A DNA stretch of 7,695 bases from Methanomassiliicoccales archaeon (lineage in GTDB: Archaea > Thermoplasmatota > Thermoplasmata > Methanomassiliicoccales > JACIVX01). The stretch spans positions 1-7,695 of the forward strand of contig JANHAK010000050.1 of assembly GCA_024464195.1 (NCBI GenBank). The letters are read 5' to 3'. The position numbers and the translations under genes are program-made. Under the pieces are notes generated by a model. That model was given only the letters and a program-made list of their open reading frames with translations, did no database searches and had not been told where the DNA came from. Of the stretch, positions 1 through 6,526 are shown piece after piece; the first letter of the stretch is position 1, and the number at the start of each line of letters is the position of its first letter.

Positions 1-219
1 TTGGAACCGATCAGTTCAAGAATACAAGCGATCGTCTTTCCCGCATTGTTGGATGCTGGTCTAAATGCTCTGTGGAGTTCAACTGAGTTCTGCATCATTG
101 TTTTCGTTTTGGCAGTCATTATGGGGGTGCTCTACTCGAAATTTCATTTCGTTACTCTCAATGGCATATCCAGATCAGTGGAAAGCGGACTTGTGATCGG
201 TCTCGCGATTTTCTTTTAA
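1..219 (+). CDS. C-terminal part of a membrane protein, partial at window edge
   Basis: The frame is open from the first base and ends at TAA 217-219. The first codon is TTG, but nothing upstream can be seen, so this may be the tail of a longer gene and not a complete 72-residue protein. The visible peptide has one clear transmembrane segment (about residues 29-47, CIIVFVLAVIMGVLY at its core). A shorter hydrophobic end (62-72, GLVIGLAIFF) runs right up to the stop. The two are joined by a short polar stretch with K47, H49, R58 and E61. I recognise no family. The gene converges on the large minus-strand gene, with 74 bp between the two stop codons, and is followed at once by a hairpin and T-run that would end its transcript. 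Being a real coding end is more likely than not because of the clean hydropathy and the terminator placement. The function is unknown. Confidence 0.5.
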   Translation: MEPISSRIQAIVFPALLDAGLNALWSSTEFCIIVFVLAVIMGVLYSKFHFVTLNGISRSVESGLVIGLAIFF

Positions 220-230
220 TTGCTCGCAGA

Positions 231-249
231 GAGAAGCTTCTCATTTTTT
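231..249 (+). terminator. Hairpin plus T6 terminator after the left-edge gene
   Basis: A perfect 12-bp palindrome, GAGAAGCTTCTC (231-242), is followed by A and then six T (244-249), 11 bp after the stop codon at 217-219. On the plus strand this has the form of an intrinsic terminator, although the stem is short (GAGA/TCTC around AGCT). In archaea a T-run alone often suffices. On the minus strand the palindrome lies about 52 bp beyond the stop of the large gene but is not followed by T, so it is a poorer terminator in that direction. Confidence 0.5.
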
Positions 250-293
250 AGTTCTTAATGATTAGTGTCAAGCCTTTCTCAAAGAATACATGA

Positions 294-3200
294 TCAAACA
301 AGTTTTTCCAACTCTCTTAATCCTCTTTCGAAATCCTCCTCCCCATTCGGATCGATGGTGCTCTTGATGCGCACAATCTCTGTGATTTTTTGACGATCAT
401 TTCCTATCATGTTTACATCATTCCGAGCCTTCACATATTGGCTATTTTCCATTTGGCGGTCAATTTCTCTGATCTGAGCCATCCTGATCTCCTTGGAGGA
501 TTCCTCTTTTGTGTATTCTTCAAAGTCATTTCTGTAAGATGCCCTCAACTTGTCAGAGCGCCATGGTTTTCTCATGATCATCGCTCCTGCTAATGCGAGC
601 GCTCCAACGCCAACCGCAAGTGAAACAATGACACCATCGTCGATGGGATTAGTGTCTCCAGCATAAGACTGTGGAATGTTGGCTTCAAAATTCGACATTA
701 ATGTGATGAGAACAATCTCAGAGTCTTCTCCCGAATCAATGTTGATGTTTGAAACGATAACACTTTTGTGAAACAGTTTCGATACCTTGATTGAATACGT
801 ACCGGGGGAAATACCCGTTAAAACGAATCTTCCATTTTCGTCAGTTAGAGTCTTTTTCTCGGTCCCCTTCAGTGAGATCGTTGCAGATGGGATAGGATAT
901 CCGTTCTTATTGACAACAGTGCCGGTGATCGTCGAATTGCCTGATGATTTGACAAGGTCAAAATATATCCCAGAAATTGAAATCCCGCCCTCGACAGTCA
1001 CTGGTATTATCTTGTCACACGCATATCCGAACTTAGCCGCTGTAAGTGAATATCTGCCAGGCGATATATCGAGAAACATGAATCTACCATCTGGACCGGT
1101 AGTCACATACCGTGATCCATCGGTAACAAGAGCCCCCTCTACGGGCTTTGAATCGAAAACAACGATCCCGGATATGCTCCCCTTTTCTGATGATAAATAT
1201 GTAGAAAATGAAAATGTGAGATCTGAAATCATCTCGTTACCAGCATGATCCATTGCTTTTCTCGATATCGTAATCTGATAAGTTGTCGAGAGGCTTAGGA
1301 AGTTGTCAGGGACAAAAGTCATCACCATGTTGCCCTCTGACCAAACGAAGCGGCCTTGAATTTCACTAGATCCGTTTTTCATGGAAAAAGCACGTTCGAC
1401 GGACGTGATGTTCATACTTTCACTGAAAACGATAATGATATTCTCATCCAGATTAACCATCGTTTGACCGTCGGTTGGGCTGTGACTGACAACGAATGGT
1501 GGAATTGTGTCTTGTATCTCCACCGTTTTGAAAACGGTGTTCCAGGCTGAGTTTAACTTATTTCCATAAAGATCCATCGCAGAGGTGCTGATATTAAGAT
1601 AATAGAATGTCGAAGGATTGAGCTGATTCAGCGGTGTTATGATTAGATATGATTCGTTTTGCCAGGTAACATTAAATTCAACAAATTTGCCATCACCATT
1701 AATTGTTATGGCAGATTCGGTGCTCTGGCGATCCATGGCCTCACTGAACACGATTTCAATAGTCGTATTGATCGGCACGTCAATCATTCCATTTGGCGGA
1801 AAAACGCTCACCACGGCAGGTGCCTCGTTGTCGACGTGCTCAACGAAAATATCGATCGACGCCTCAGCTCTGAGGCCAACCAGATCAATCGCTTTAGCAA
1901 CTAAACTATGCGTACCCTCCTCTACGCTCTTTGGATTGAATAGAAGTACAAAAGGTTCTTGTGCATCATTCGCTACTAAAACTCCATCAATATAAAACTC
2001 AACAGATCTTATTCCGTAGTTATCCCGCACAACCGTTTCGATATTCGTGATTTCCGCAATCTTCGAACCTGAAGTTGGCGAGACTATCTCTAGCTCCGGA
2101 GGTGTCGTATCTCGTACGACGATCGAATACTCCTGCGTAGAGGCAATGTTATTGAATTCGTCGGATGCCAAAATGCGATACCGGATTGTCCCAACCTTTA
2201 CTTGCGGTGGTATCGTCGCGTCAAAGCAGTATTGACCGAGTCCCATGGCAACTTCATGATAAATCCCATTTACATCGACATATGCAAGTTTGACGAATGA
2301 AAGCCTATGGACATCAGTTACGTTTGCAGTGAGGTTATAAGCCTCCCCTACCTCTGCATTTGAAGTCGGCTCATGAACTATGATTGGAGGAACGGTATCT
2401 TGCTGGCTATATCCTGTAATGAACTTACTCGAGAAATCTTCACCAAGTGCATTTCCGAATATATCTGTTGCAGATGCCGATACGATCACAGTGTACTCTG
2501 ATGTTGGAGCGAGCATCGTCGCAGGCACAAATATCAGAGTTGTATTTTTCGCTAGCCAGTATTTTTCACCGCTTAGTTCCCCGTCTGGTCCAATGACATG
2601 GAATGCCGCATTACTTTCTGTAACATTCATGATTTTATCAAAGGTCACGATAATATTGGTTGAGAGCTGGACATCGGTGCATCCGTCAAACGGATATATG
2701 TCGAACACTCTGGGGGCATTCGCCTCATAGGCATCTTCAGTCGTAAATGTGAATTCTAAGGTTCCATTGAGTGTATTTCCAGCAATGTCTCTTGCGCTCG
2801 CTTGAATTATTAAGTGGTAATTTGTGTTATAATCTAGGAGCGAATGTGGTGTAAATGCGAGAACCTGAGCATTAGACCCCCAGAAGAAGGTCCCGCTCAC
2901 TTGCTGAGAAGCTGATCTTAATGAAAATGCATTTTCGACGGACGTTTTGTTCATTCGCTCGCTGAAAACGATGATGATGTCTTGCGTCACATGAACTCCC
3001 TCGGCTCCCGCTGACGGGATTGTTGATTGAATCGATGGCGGAGTCCTATCCGCTTCGTTCTCTTTTGTATGGAATGTACTCATGAAAGATTCCGTTAGGT
3101 TGTTTCCAAAAATATCTGAAGCTTTTGATTCAACAAGCAGTACGTATGTTGTTGATGGAAGGAGATTATCAGCGGGTACAAAAATGAGGGTCGTATTACT

Positions 3201-6200
3201 GTTAAGCCATTCAAATGTACCGAAAGTCTCTCCCTGTTGCGATGTGAGATGGAACGATTGGGAAGTGATTGTCGTATTCATCGGCTCGCTAAAGGTCAAT
3301 ACAATTGTAATATCTAGTGTTACATTCGTGCTACCGTTTTTGGGATAAACATCAGTAATACTTGGGGCTTTCGTTTCATCGGTTCCCTTTGTCGTAAACG
3401 AAGATGAAATTGATGACATGAGTCTGTTTCCCGCAACGTCCTTCGCCTCTGTCGATATGTTAATGAAATAAGTTGTTGAATATTCGAAAAGAGTTGATGG
3501 CATGAAAGTCATTGTCGTTTTCTCAGAATTCCATTGAATCGATCCGGAAACTGTCGAACCCTTGCCGACGAGGTTGAAGGATCTTTCTGTTGCGGTCGTG
3601 TTCATTGCCTCACTAAAGACAACAACGATCTTTTCCGTCACTTCAACATCTTTTTCTCCATTCGCTGGTGTTATTGAAACAACAGTCGGAGCTGTCGTGT
3701 CAGTGACACTTCCTTTCTGGACGATGACCTGATCATTAAGGCCGTACGCGTGTGTGAATTGAATAATACCTTGATTATCGGCAGAGACTTTGTATACAAC
3801 TTGTCCGTTGATTATTACGTCATAAATCTGTCCTGGCGTGTATCCTGCGAGTTTTATCATCGTTGTTCCGCCAGTAGCGCTCACATTCAGCTTGGCAAAA
3901 CTATTGTTCTTTTGTACCAGATTGACCGTTGCGTTACCTGATAATTGCTGATAGACAAACACATCATTTCTTCCAATAATATATCCAGTTTTTTCCGGGC
4001 CTATTGTTCCTCTAAAAACCGCTTTCCCATCTGGGAAAAACGTCATACGACAATTACCGTCAATGTTGTATCCTTTTTCGTATAATCTAGCAGTTGGCAG
4101 GATGAAGGTGAATTGGTTTGATCCAGAATGGAGATTCGTAATTGTGTGCTTATCGGAAGCTGAGAGGAATGTGATTGATGGAGATCCGCTTCCAAGTGTC
4201 ACGACCATCGAGGCGTTAGTCGTAATCGAGGATCCCTCTGAATTGAGATCAAGTGTTGCTACTTCGATCCTCTTATCATTATCTCTGCTTGTCCCCATCG
4301 CTTTAAACATTTCCTCTGCCATCACAAGGTTGTGTAACTGGCTGTCATATGAAGAATATGAATATAATGTAATGTAGAAACCGTATCTAGCTGCACCAAA
4401 TAGGGCGCTGTAGACATCCGCCTGGTCACTTGGGTTATCCGTCGCGTCATAATATTGGTAAACAAGTATGTTAGGTCTGTATTCTTTCGGAATGTTTTTG
4501 ACAAAATTCATTGTGGAAATTGTCTGGGCCTTCATCGAAACCCCGAATGCACTCGAAGGCTCATACCCTTCCATGACAGTAAGATCGCTTGCGATCGCAA
4601 GATGTATAACTGGCATATATGAGTTTGTGATTACATAATCCCAATAACCTGACGCATACGATTCTTTAACAAGGTGAAGATAGCCCAGAAAAACAAATTC
4701 TGACCTTTGCTGATAATCATTTCTTGGTTGATTGAGACTATCTGTTGAGTCCATCATATCCCAAAAGACTCCCTTTGAACCCCACCACCACGAAGGCGAG
4801 GAATCGTTCATGATTAAATGCCATCGGAACGTCCCTTGTTGATTGTATGGACCACTTACTGGATTACAGACGACGCTACCACTTGAATCAGTGTACGGCA
4901 CACCTGGACTCTTGTAAATTTGCCATGCTGTTGGAACATGAGCAGGATCATCTGGTTTGTAGTTCGCTCTTGACGCCGATTTGTAATTCCAATTAATTTG
5001 TGATGGGTTGTTGGAATAAGTTGCTACCTTCACCTGACTACTCTCTACCCAATTCCTAAAATTCGATGTCCAGCTTCCCAAGTCCATAATGGTGAGAGGA
5101 AAAATCGGCGTATCATGATTTCCCCATGCACTCGCAATTTTCGGACTTATCCACTGGGCATATCCAACTGCATATCCTCTGGGTTTTCCGTCAGCATATT
5201 TGTAAGGTCTAATAAACATCTGGAAAGTCTTGCTCGTGCCGAGTGCGGGATTTGGTACGACACTATTGATTGATGAGAACTTAAGTCCGAAAACAGAGGC
5301 TCCACCATTGGTAGGATTCTTTGGTTGCATCCATTGAGGGGAGGCAATATACGCAACCGTCTCGTTGTACCCCCACTCGACACCTAGATTACTTCCATAT
5401 GCTCTCATATCGCATACTGGTGCAAACATTCCATTACGCGGATACCAGCCACCTAACACATTCGACGATGGTGTATTTTCAGGTGCACCAGGAACGTATC
5501 TGTTGTACCGACCACTCGAATCGCTCACCAGGCTGTAAAGGGTGCGAGATGCCGAAAACAAGCCGATGAAATATGTCGTCACGACCTTCTTGGTACCTGG
5601 AATATATGTGACGTTAAGCTCAAAATAATCTCTGAAAAAGTTAAAGCTCTGGTTCAAGCTGAATTCGGGACAAGACTCAAGGAACCAGACGATATTTCCA
5701 TTTCTTCCCCATTTTGAAATCGTCATTTTGACACTGTCGAGAGGGTTCCCAAGGTGATCTGTTGTTCCATTGCCTGGATAGTACGGATCCATTCTTCGAT
5801 ACCATATGAAATCTGTCGTGAAATACGGATGAATCGTGTAATTAACGAAATATGTGGCGTATTCGACAACAAGTTTGTACTCCTCAGTCGAGACGGTGAT
5901 CATTTTTTCTCCTGTCGATACGGTCAAATTCGCTGGTCTCACACCAATTGAAAAATCCTCATAATTTGCATTTTCGAAATTTGTCGTGGAGTTGCCATTT
6001 GTTGTTTCGTAGTTGTTATATCCATAAGAGCGCGTGATTAGAGCATCACAGGAGCCAAACACCATAATTAAGATAAGAGTAATTGCACAGATTTTAGGGA
6101 AAATTGAAGACGAGCCATAAACAAGCTTTTTCAGGCTTGATGAGATCGTTCGAGTTCCATCTGAACCTCCGAAAGTTATCGCACGAGCATTGTGAGGGGA

Positions 6201-6272
6201 TCCGCTAGTCACGGATTGTATTCGCGACAAGCGACGAGTTGAGATCCTTTTCACTGGCTCTACATTCCGCAT
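294..6272 (-). CDS. Giant membrane-anchored multi-domain surface protein, possible exo-acting glycoside hydrolase on an Ig stalk
   Basis: The protein has 1992 residues. It starts with a basic extension (1-56, about ten Lys/Arg) and a hydrophobic signal or anchor segment (57-74). A possible enzyme domain follows (about 84-857), then Big_5 modules 1-4 (858-1287), two other Ig-like modules (1288-1480), Big_5 modules 5-6 (1481-1693) and two carboxypeptidase-regulatory-like modules (1694-1860). It ends with a transmembrane helix (about 1879-1900, VIVSLAVGVGALALAGAMIM), RKPWR as stop-transfer, and a charged cytoplasmic tail (1901-1992). I counted about 32 N-x-S/T sequons, all between residues 94 and 1779 and none in either flank, which supports an outside-facing middle. 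The start ATG at 6270-6272 has a good ribosome binding site (6277-6284). Cysteines are few (about nine). The reading frame is intact. The likely role is a cell-surface enzyme or adhesin held away from the membrane. That it is a surface protein is well supported, but the enzyme activity is inferred. No PGF-CTERM-like sorting motif is seen, and the long tail argues for a stable membrane span. Confidence 0.95.
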   Translation of the reverse strand: MRNVEPVKRISTRRLSRIQSVTSGSPHNARAITFGGSDGTRTISSSLKKLVYGSSSIFPKICAITLILIMVFGSCDALITRSYGYNNYETTNGNSTTNFENANYEDFSIGVRPANLTVSTGEKMITVSTEEYKLVVEYATYFVNYTIHPYFTTDFIWYRRMDPYYPGNGTTDHLGNPLDSVKMTISKWGRNGNIVWFLESCPEFSLNQSFNFFRDYFELNVTYIPGTKKVVTTYFIGLFSASRTLYSLVSDSSGRYNRYVPGAPENTPSSNVLGGWYPRNGMFAPVCDMRAYGSNLGVEWGYNETVAYIASPQWMQPKNPTNGGASVFGLKFSSINSVVPNPALGTSKTFQMFIRPYKYADGKPRGYAVGYAQWISPKIASAWGNHDTPIFPLTIMDLGSWTSNFRNWVESSQVKVATYSNNPSQINWNYKSASRANYKPDDPAHVPTAWQIYKSPGVPYTDSSGSVVCNPVSGPYNQQGTFRWHLIMNDSSPSWWWGSKGVFWDMMDSTDSLNQPRNDYQQRSEFVFLGYLHLVKESYASGYWDYVITNSYMPVIHLAIASDLTVMEGYEPSSAFGVSMKAQTISTMNFVKNIPKEYRPNILVYQYYDATDNPSDQADVYSALFGAARYGFYITLYSYSSYDSQLHNLVMAEEMFKAMGTSRDNDKRIEVATLDLNSEGSSITTNASMVVTLGSGSPSITFLSASDKHTITNLHSGSNQFTFILPTARLYEKGYNIDGNCRMTFFPDGKAVFRGTIGPEKTGYIIGRNDVFVYQQLSGNATVNLVQKNNSFAKLNVSATGGTTMIKLAGYTPGQIYDVIINGQVVYKVSADNQGIIQFTHAYGLNDQVIVQKGSVTDTTAPTVVSITPANGEKDVEVTEKIVVVFSEAMNTTATERSFNLVGKGSTVSGSIQWNSEKTTMTFMPSTLFEYSTTYFINISTEAKDVAGNRLMSSISSSFTTKGTDETKAPSITDVYPKNGSTNVTLDITIVLTFSEPMNTTITSQSFHLTSQQGETFGTFEWLNSNTTLIFVPADNLLPSTTYVLLVESKASDIFGNNLTESFMSTFHTKENEADRTPPSIQSTIPSAGAEGVHVTQDIIIVFSERMNKTSVENAFSLRSASQQVSGTFFWGSNAQVLAFTPHSLLDYNTNYHLIIQASARDIAGNTLNGTLEFTFTTEDAYEANAPRVFDIYPFDGCTDVQLSTNIIVTFDKIMNVTESNAAFHVIGPDGELSGEKYWLAKNTTLIFVPATMLAPTSEYTVIVSASATDIFGNALGEDFSSKFITGYSQQDTVPPIIVHEPTSNAEVGEAYNLTANVTDVHRLSFVKLAYVDVNGIYHEVAMGLGQYCFDATIPPQVKVGTIRYRILASDEFNNIASTQEYSIVVRDTTPPELEIVSPTSGSKIAEITNIETVVRDNYGIRSVEFYIDGVLVANDAQEPFVLLFNPKSVEEGTHSLVAKAIDLVGLRAEASIDIFVEHVDNEAPAVVSVFPPNGMIDVPINTTIEIVFSEAMDRQSTESAITINGDGKFVEFNVTWQNESYLIITPLNQLNPSTFYYLNISTSAMDLYGNKLNSAWNTVFKTVEIQDTIPPFVVSHSPTDGQTMVNLDENIIIVFSESMNITSVERAFSMKNGSSEIQGRFVWSEGNMVMTFVPDNFLSLSTTYQITISRKAMDHAGNEMISDLTFSFSTYLSSEKGSISGIVVFDSKPVEGALVTDGSRYVTTGPDGRFMFLDISPGRYSLTAAKFGYACDKIIPVTVEGGISISGIYFDLVKSSGNSTITGTVVNKNGYPIPSATISLKGTEKKTLTDENGRFVLTGISPGTYSIKVSKLFHKSVIVSNINIDSGEDSEIVLITLMSNFEANIPQSYAGDTNPIDDGVIVSLAVGVGALALAGAMIMRKPWRSDKLRASYRNDFEEYTKEESSKEIRMAQIREIDRQMENSQYVKARNDVNMIGNDRQKITEIVRIKSTIDPNGEEDFERGLRELEKLV
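297..572 (-). other. Cytoplasmic tail, residues 1901-1992
   Basis: After the transmembrane helix come RKPWR and about 87 highly charged residues. They include an acid-rich start (DFEEYTKEESSKE, 1916-1928), then mainly helical, coiled-coil-like sequence (RMAQIREIDRQMENSQYVKAR, here split as RMAQIREIDRQ and MENSQYVKAR) and a final ERGLRELEKLV. There are no sequons and no cysteines, in keeping with an inside location. The length is well beyond that of a simple stop-transfer signal. A partner-binding role is possible but unproven. Confidence 0.7.
693..1193 (-). repeat. Two carboxypeptidase-regulatory-like modules, residues 1694-1860
   Basis: Two units of about 82 and 85 residues have the transthyretin-like CarboxypepD_reg pattern. 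Each has GxI(S/T)G-x-V (1698-1704, 1781-1786), an (E/P)-G/S-A-x-(V/I) strand, T-x-(P/E)-(D/N)-GRF and then L/T-x-I-SPG-x-Y-S. The second has GRFVLTGISPGTYSIKV. Such modules commonly lie next to the membrane in archaeal surface and pilus-like proteins. Here they form the last extracellular section before an 18-residue linker and the transmembrane helix. Confidence 0.85.
1194..1832 (-). repeat. Two further Big_5 modules, residues 1481-1693
   Basis: Units five and six (1481-1587 and 1588-1693) return to the Big_5 pattern: FSEAMD (1509-1514) and FSESMN (1616-1621), ITPLNQLNPST and FVPDNFLSLST, then AMDLYGNKL and AMDHAGNEM. Unit six is closest to unit three, sharing I-I-I-V-F-S-E followed by T-S-V-E-x-A-F-S, and the DNA in that stretch is also similar (see findings). 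These units form the membrane-proximal part of the stalk. Confidence 0.85.
1833..2411 (-). other. Two non-Big_5 Ig-like modules, residues 1288-1480
   Basis: Two beta-sandwich-like units of about 100 and 92 residues interrupt the Big_5 series. The first (1288-1388) begins D-T-V-P-P, has a paired sequon (N1313, N1317) and closes with the strand EYSIVVRD. The second (1389-1480) begins D-T-T-P-P and has EFYIDGVLVAN followed by GTHSLVAKAIDLVG, a pattern typical of Ig-like domains that follow chitinase or surface-protein modules (Big_7/Big_9-like). Both keep the D-x-x-P-P linker used by the Big_5 units, so the joins between modules look homologous even where the modules differ. Confidence 0.65.
2412..3701 (-). 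repeat. Four tandem Big_5 (SbsA-type Ig) modules, residues 858-1287
   Basis: Four units of 107-108 residues begin near 858, 965, 1073 and 1181. Most share an opening P-P or A-P, a P-x-(N/D/S)-G turn, the FSE-x-MN signature (887-891, 995-999, 1104-1108), F(V/M/T)P before a leucine and T-x-Y, and A-x-D-(I/V)-(A/F)-GN-x-L near the end, closing with F-x-T. This is the known signature of the Big_5 family found in S-layer and surface proteins. The fourth unit departs from it: FDKIMN (1211-1216) replaces FSE-x-MN, and it carries the only cysteine of the set (C1198). The units probably form a rigid rod that lifts the N-terminal domain from the cell surface. Confidence 0.85.
3702..6023 (-). other. Domain: putative (beta/alpha)8-barrel glycoside-hydrolase-like region, residues 84-857
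   Basis: Residues 84-380 are beta-rich, with many aromatics and sequons, and resemble the N-terminal sandwich of several carbohydrate enzymes. From about 390 to 650 short hydrophobic strands alternate with helices: PLTIMD (392-397), VKVATYS (414-420), HLIMND (485-490), GVFWDMMD (501-508), DYVITNSY (545-552), DLTVMEGY (563-570), ILVYQYYD (602-609) and YGFYITLY (630-637). This is the order expected of a TIM barrel. Acidic residues sit at strand ends (D490, D505, E568, D609), where retaining or inverting glycosidases keep catalytic residues. Residues 668-857 are again beta-rich and would be a C-terminal sandwich. I cannot assign a numbered GH family. The layout recalls families with a sandwich-barrel-sandwich order such as GH31, GH36 or GH101, but this rests on pattern alone. 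Substrate unknown. Confidence 0.5.
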
Positions 6273-6276
6273 CTTG

Positions 6277-6284
6277 CTCCCCTC
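6277..6284 (-). promoter_or_regulatory. Ribosome binding site of the giant surface protein gene
   Basis: The minus strand reads GAGGGGAG followed by CAAG and ATG. Both GAGG (spacing 8) and GGAG (spacing 4) can pair with the 3' end of 16S rRNA. This supports translation from the ATG at 6270-6272, although that places a 56-residue basic extension before the hydrophobic segment. Confidence 0.7.
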
Positions 6285-6374
6285 ATCGTATCATGCTTAG
6301 TCCCAGCGCTTGACACGATTCAACACTTCTCGTTTCTCCGCTTCGAATTGAGTGGTTCAGGCGTACTTTGAATG

Positions 6375-6384
6375 AAATTTAAAG
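6375..6384 (-). promoter_or_regulatory. Candidate archaeal TATA box for the giant gene
   Basis: The minus strand has CTTTAAATTT about 103 bp upstream of the start codon. It is the best TATA-like sequence between the gene and the A+T-rich stretch. With the usual archaeal spacing, transcription would begin near 6350 and leave a leader of about 75-80 bases. No strong BRE can be made out just upstream (ATCATGTGA). The A+T content of the region makes a chance match possible. Confidence 0.35.
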
Positions 6385-6459
6385 TCACATGATATCTTGC
6401 TTGTCTGGCATGCAAATTCCATGATTTTTCTTGTCAAGTCAAACACAGTCCTCTTTTAT

Positions 6460-6477
6460 TTTCGAAGATCTGCGAAA
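6460..6477. repeat. Inverted repeat 1, TTTCG/CGAAA
   Basis: Arms TTTCG (6460-6464) and CGAAA (6473-6477) are separated by 8 bp (AAGATCTG). It is short and weak alone. It is recorded because two further inverted repeats follow within 50 bp. Confidence 0.3.
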
Positions 6478-6487
6478 GTGTCCGTTT

Positions 6488-6504
6488 GGTGCATCCCGTG
6501 CACC
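6488..6504. repeat. Inverted repeat 2, GGTGCA/TGCACC
   Basis: Perfect 6-bp arms (6488-6493 and 6499-6504) flank TCCCG. It is the most G+C-rich of the three and sits right at the edge of the A+T-rich stretch. It could be an operator half-site pair or a small hairpin. On the minus strand it also falls within the possible coding remnant (KVHGMHQ), so coding origin is an alternative. Confidence 0.4.
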
Positions 6505-6510
6505 TTATTG

Positions 6511-6526
6511 TTATCATAGTTGATAA
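6511..6526. repeat. Inverted repeat 3, TTATCA/TGATAA
   Basis: Perfect 6-bp arms (6511-6516 and 6521-6526) flank TAGT. Its centre is about 22 bp, or two helical turns, from the centre of inverted repeat 2, which is compatible with two protein dimers bound on one face. Chance is possible in A+T-rich DNA. Confidence 0.35.

Noticed and set aside
787..3348. Several plus-strand frames of 60-150 codons opposite the giant gene
   Set aside because: They are antisense shadows of a well-supported repetitive coding region, with no ribosome binding sites or recognisable domains.
4740..4760. Resemblance of D505-x2-D508-x2-D511 to the GH18 chitinase signature
   Set aside because: The GH18 motif needs DxxDxDxE with a final glutamate. 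Here the spacing differs and the glutamate is missing.
6048..6078. Lipobox-like FGSC at residues 72-75 after the hydrophobic segment
   Set aside because: Position -3 is F and -2 is G, a poor lipobox, and the protein already has a C-terminal transmembrane anchor. Lipidation cannot be excluded but is not supported.
6225..6240. Twin arginine at residues 13-14 as a Tat signal
   Set aside because: The RR pair lies more than 40 residues before the hydrophobic segment and lacks the Tat consensus, so a Sec-type segment is more likely.
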